DNA of 8,387 nucleotides from Candidatus Hydrogenedentota bacterium (GTDB lineage Bacteria; Hydrogenedentota; Hydrogenedentia; Hydrogenedentiales; CAITNO01): NCBI GenBank assembly GCA_903922535.1, contig CAIXUF010001246.1, positions 1-8,387 on the forward strand, in the 5' to 3' direction. Under the pieces are notes generated by a model, which did not search any database, had not been told where the DNA came from, and saw only the letters and a program-made list of their open reading frames with translations. A program made the position numbers and the translations under genes. This document shows, piece after piece, positions 5,701-8,387 of the stretch; position 1 is the first letter of the stretch; every line of letters begins with the position of its first letter.

Positions 5701-7866
5701 ATGTCTCAAGAGACGCAAGGACACAGGGAACCGCGGCTTTGTGTCGAAATCAGCGGGCCTGCCGTTCATGGCGACGTGACTGGCGCGCAGGAGCATGGGG
5801 CAGCGCTGTTCCCTTGGATCATGGTCGGTCTTCTTCTGGTTCTGGGGGCTGCCGTAAGGCTGTACCGGCTCCGGGAACAATCCATTTGGCTGGATGAATA
5901 CCCGAACATCGTCTATCTAAACGCCCCGGACCTGCACACCTATTTGACGCAAATGCGCCTGTACCTGCCTGAACAGGCCCAGGCACCCGCCTATTATTGC
6001 ATTTTGTACTATTTCGCCCGTCTCTTTGGCGTTTCCGTGCCGCTGCTTCGCGCCCTTTCCATTGGCATGGGGCTGACATCCATTCCTCTCGTTTATCTGC
6101 TGGGGCGTCACCTGGCGCGTCCGAACGCGGGGCTTATTGCCGCGCTGTGCCTGGCGCTCTCACCTCAGCACATCTGGTACTCGCAGGAAATTCGACCATC
6201 CCCGCTCGTGGCGCCACTGGTCATATTGTCTTTGTATGCGCTCTTTCGGGCTCTTCACGGGCGGGACAAGAAGTGGTGGCTTATCAATGTCGCCGCGAAC
6301 GTTCTGCTGCTGGAAACCCAGTTGCTTAACGTCTTTCTGCTGCCAGTCGAGGCGCTGTTTGCCTGCTTCTATCTGCGGCGCCGTTTCAAGGCAGTTGCCC
6401 TGTGGGGAATTGCGCACGCCCTGTTTCTGGCGTTTTGGACGATTTCCATTCTGCGGATGCCGGCCTCCTATACCGATGAGTTCAGGGACCTGTTCGTTTC
6501 TTCCTGGCGTGTCATCAGGGATATGTTCCTTGATGACGTCGTGAACCTCCATGATCATCTGGTGCCTGCCTGGAAAACAGGAAACCCCGCCCTGGGGCTC
6601 AGCGGGGCCGTTCTGCCGTGGCGTTCATGGGCGGACGGCCTGCTGACAGCCTTCACAGTTCTCGCGCTGGCCTGGTACACAGTGGTGCTGGCGCGAACCG
6701 TGCTCCGCTGGTGGCGTCAGAGGCGCACCGAGGACCAAATCCAGGTTGAGAACGGTCTTGCACTGTGTGCGCTGGTGGTGGTTCCCGGCGCAATACTGGG
6801 GTTTGCGGGCTGGTTTACCGGCAAGCCGTACCAGCAGGCGAATTATGCCTATTACAATTCAATCGGGCTCTATATTATTCTTGGAACGGTGCTTGCGGGC
6901 CTGCCCCGGCGGGCGCTTCGCGCGGCCGCTGTCGGTCTCCTGGCCGTGCTTTACAGCGTGCAGTTGGCGCTGTTTCTGCCCGGCACCACCCGCGAAGACT
7001 GGTTGTCGGCATCCAAACACATTATGGCCGGGGGAACGTCCGAAGACCTGGTGCTCGAATTGAATTTTGCGTGGCCTGACGAATTGCTTGCATTTTATTT
7101 CCAGAACACGGGCTTTTCCGCGAAACGCGCCGCGTCGCTGCCTGGTGCCTTTGAGCAAATAGACCGTTTCTTCAGCCGTCCGGCCAACACGTCGCGGCAT
7201 GCCTGGGTCGTGTTCGAACACTGTTTCTTCGACTGGGGCTGTTTTCCTGGGTTTGATCTCAAGAAGACGACGAGTGAAGCCTTTGACGCCCGCAACTTGA
7301 CGTGCCGGTACCGTCTGTTCCCGGGTCACTATGACCTTGTCTGCCTTGAGGTGGCGCGCAAACCCGGCCTGCCGTTCGTCGCGGCCCCCGCGCCGGTTGC
7401 CCCGCTGGTTGCCGTCGATTTTGAGTCAATCCGCAAGGAACTGGGGATTGAAGCGCAGACAGAGGCGGAAAGGCAGGCAGTGATCGACGGACTCCGGCGG
7501 CATTTGTGCTTCTGGCCAGCCCCCTGCAAGTTCTTCCTTTTCGTCCACTCGTTGGATGCGCTGGCCGATGGCGACCTGCGCGTCGCGGAGGCGCTGGCCC
7601 GCCATGCGGTTGCCGTCTATCCCCGTTTCGGTCTTGCCCACTATGGCCTGGGGATGGCACTGTTCCGATCCCGCCTGCATGAAGAGGCCCGGCGGGAATT
7701 TGAACAGGCGTTCACGCTGGACAGCGGCATCAAAGGGCTCTTGGGACCCCTTGTCGATGCCCTCTACAATGATTCCGATCCGTCGGCGGTTCGACGCGAA
7801 TGCGCCCGGCTGCGCGAATTGCATTTCTTTTGCTTGGATGCCTTCGACGCCATGGCGGGGAAGTAA
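5701..7866 (+). CDS. GT-C membrane glycosyltransferase (family 39-like) with soluble C-terminal tail
   Basis: This 721-residue protein has a ~37-residue hydrophilic N-terminus, then roughly ten membrane segments between 38 and 428. The first loop has IWLDEYPNI (62-70), with D65-E66 the expected catalytic acidic pair. AQAPAYYCILYYFARLFG (93-110) and LSPQHIWYSQEIRPSPL (153-169) are typical of bacterial polyprenyl-phosphate-sugar-dependent family 39-like enzymes. The KP.....Y segment before the last helices (375-385) has N381 (QANY) where I would expect arginine from memory. Residues ~430-721 form a soluble region, probably outside the membrane. It contains eight cysteines (508, 514, 535, 548, 603, 609, 701, 711) and one TPR-like helical hairpin (~620-675: LAHYGLGMALFRS, then EEARREFEQAF). 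ATG 5701 is the first usual start after an in-frame TGA at 5578, but its ribosome site is poor (GGA 5692-5694). Sugar and acceptor are unknown. The neighbouring partial gene is its paralogue. Confidence 0.85.
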   Translation: MSQETQGHREPRLCVEISGPAVHGDVTGAQEHGAALFPWIMVGLLLVLGAAVRLYRLREQSIWLDEYPNIVYLNAPDLHTYLTQMRLYLPEQAQAPAYYCILYYFARLFGVSVPLLRALSIGMGLTSIPLVYLLGRHLARPNAGLIAALCLALSPQHIWYSQEIRPSPLVAPLVILSLYALFRALHGRDKKWWLINVAANVLLLETQLLNVFLLPVEALFACFYLRRRFKAVALWGIAHALFLAFWTISILRMPASYTDEFRDLFVSSWRVIRDMFLDDVVNLHDHLVPAWKTGNPALGLSGAVLPWRSWADGLLTAFTVLALAWYTVVLARTVLRWWRQRRTEDQIQVENGLALCALVVVPGAILGFAGWFTGKPYQQANYAYYNSIGLYIILGTVLAGLPRRALRAAAVGLLAVLYSVQLALFLPGTTREDWLSASKHIMAGGTSEDLVLELNFAWPDELLAFYFQNTGFSAKRAASLPGAFEQIDRFFSRPANTSRHAWVVFEHCFFDWGCFPGFDLKKTTSEAFDARNLTCRYRLFPGHYDLVCLEVARKPGLPFVAAPAPVAPLVAVDFESIRKELGIEAQTEAERQAVIDGLRRHLCFWPAPCKFFLFVHSLDALADGDLRVAEALARHAVAVYPRFGLAHYGLGMALFRSRLHEEARREFEQAFTLDSGIKGLLGPLVDALYNDSDPSAVRRECARLRELHFFCLDAFDAMAGK

Positions 7867-7957
7867 TGCGGGCACCCTATGCCGGAGTTGCATGATGCAT
7901 GCGGTATGCTTATGTGAAATGATTCCTGAAGAAAGGCGTGAAATGCCCCTGCCCGCG

Positions 7958-8016
7958 TTGTCCGGAATTCTGCGATTGAAGACAGCGGTCTTCAACCCGT
8001 CAAGAATCCCGGACAA
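7958..8016. repeat. 59-nt imperfect palindrome (REP-like) between two glycosyltransferase genes
   Basis: The outer arms TTGTCCGGAATTCT (7958-7971) and AGAATCCCGGACAA (8003-8016) pair at 13 of 14 positions. The inner arms TTGAAGAC (7976-7983) and GTCTTCAA (7988-7995) pair perfectly around AGCG. Unpaired GCGA and CCCGTCA form an internal loop. Neither side has a T-run, so this is not a standard terminator. It begins 91 nt after the upstream stop and ends 51 nt before the next start. Part of it (7989-8005) recurs at 4826-4842. A dispersed palindromic element or an RNA hairpin limiting read-through both fit. Confidence 0.65.
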
Positions 8017-8053
8017 ATCCAATGTGCCGGAACTTGGCGTGTCCTGCCGGACG

Positions 8054-8060
8054 AAGGAAG
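8054..8060 (+). promoter_or_regulatory. Ribosome binding site that decides the GTG start at 8068
   Basis: AAGGAAG (8054-8060) ends 7 nt before GTG 8068. The frame is open from a TGA at 7939, but there is no ATG, GTG or TTG before 8068, so this site fixes the start. Confidence 0.65.
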
Positions 8061-8067
8061 CCGCGTC

Positions 8068-8387
8068 GTGAGCGGCGAAGCGGACAGCGCGCGCCCCTGG
8101 GCGTGGACCCTTGCCGCGATTGTGGCGGGCGGCGCGGCCCTGCGCCTGGCCGGGATCGGCGCGGAGTCGGTCGATCTGGAGGAATATGCCTGTATCGGCG
8201 CGCTGCACACTGGCGGACTGCACCATTTCCTGATTGAGCAGCGCGCCCTGTACCCCTACGGCGCGCCGCTGGTGCCGCTGCTCTATTGGCTCTGGTCGGG
8301 CCTGTTCGGCACCGGCATTGTCGCGGTGCGCACGCTCAGCGCACTGGCCGGAACGGCCATGCTCATCCCGCTGGCGCTGCTTGCCCG
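8068..8387 (+). CDS. GT-C membrane glycosyltransferase, family 39-like (3' partial)
   Basis: GTG 8068 opens a frame that runs off the right edge after 106 full codons. Residues ~11-29 form the first membrane segment, followed by AESVDLEEYACI (32-43), then YPYGAPLVPLLYWLWSGLFG (62-81) and VRTLSALAGTAMLIPLALLA (87-106). This lines up segment by segment with residues ~40-137 of the upstream glycosyltransferase: LEEY matches LDEY, APLVPLLYWLWSGLFG matches APAYYCILYYFARLFG, and VRTLSALAG matches LRALSIGMG. It is therefore a paralogue and probably the next enzyme of the same pathway, acting outside the membrane on a polyprenyl-phosphate sugar. The aspartate of the acidic pair is a glutamate (E38-E39). 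GC is about 70% by hand count, clearly above the upstream gene sampled the same way (53-67% per line). The start is supported by AAGGAAG at 8054-8060. The catalytic remainder is outside the window. Confidence 0.83.
   Translation, partial: MSGEADSARPWAWTLAAIVAGGAALRLAGIGAESVDLEEYACIGALHTGGLHHFLIEQRALYPYGAPLVPLLYWLWSGLFGTGIVAVRTLSALAGTAMLIPLALLA

Noticed and set aside
7426..8226. 266-codon open frame on the - strand spanning the end of one glycosyltransferase and the start of the next
   Set aside because: It crosses two supported genes and the palindrome at 7958-8016. Its product resembles complement translation, not a domain.

Overview
The window is bacterial DNA of medium-high GC, roughly 55-65% by eye, with Shine-Dalgarno-type starts. 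It most likely comes from an uncultured or environmental lineage. The guess of a Planctomycetes, Verrucomicrobia, Lentisphaerae or Hydrogenedentes-like background rests on large TPR-glycosyltransferase fusions and short GC-rich intergenic palindromes. It is inference only, because no marker gene is present.

Layout, left to right. (1) Positions 1-598, + strand: the last ~200 residues of a type ISP-like restriction-modification enzyme, whose start lies off the left edge. (2) Positions 599-763: a convergent gap with a strong palindrome at 696-730. (3) Positions 764-4735, - strand: a 1323-residue fusion of a GT-C membrane glycosyltransferase (family 39-like) with about 22 tetratricopeptide repeats. 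The repeats are partly organised as 102-residue (306-bp) blocks. (4) Positions 4929-5411, - strand: a 160-residue membrane-anchored protein with an NTF2/SnoaL-like profile, lower GC and a recognisable promoter. (5) Positions 5412-5700: a divergent promoter region. (6) Positions 5701-7866, + strand: a second GT-C glycosyltransferase, 721 residues, with a cysteine-containing soluble tail that ends in a TPR-like hairpin. (7) Positions 7867-8067: a gap holding a 59-nt imperfect palindrome. Part of it is repeated, with one mismatch, in the leader of the TPR gene. (8) Positions 8068-8387, + strand: the first 106 codons of a third GT-C glycosyltransferase, running off the right edge.

Three of the five genes are polytopic GT-C enzymes that probably use polyprenyl-phosphate sugars on the outer face of the cytoplasmic membrane, so the region reads as part of a cell-envelope or protein/lipid glycosylation locus. 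No flippase, ligase, polyprenyl-phosphate sugar synthase or target protein is visible, so the substrate is unknown. The restriction-modification fragment converges on this set and is probably unrelated in function. The most unusual item is the GT-C plus TPR fusion, which has the same layout as the eukaryotic TMTC O-mannosyltransferases. No CRISPR array, tRNA, rRNA or transposase was recognised, and no stretch over 300 bases lacks a gene.
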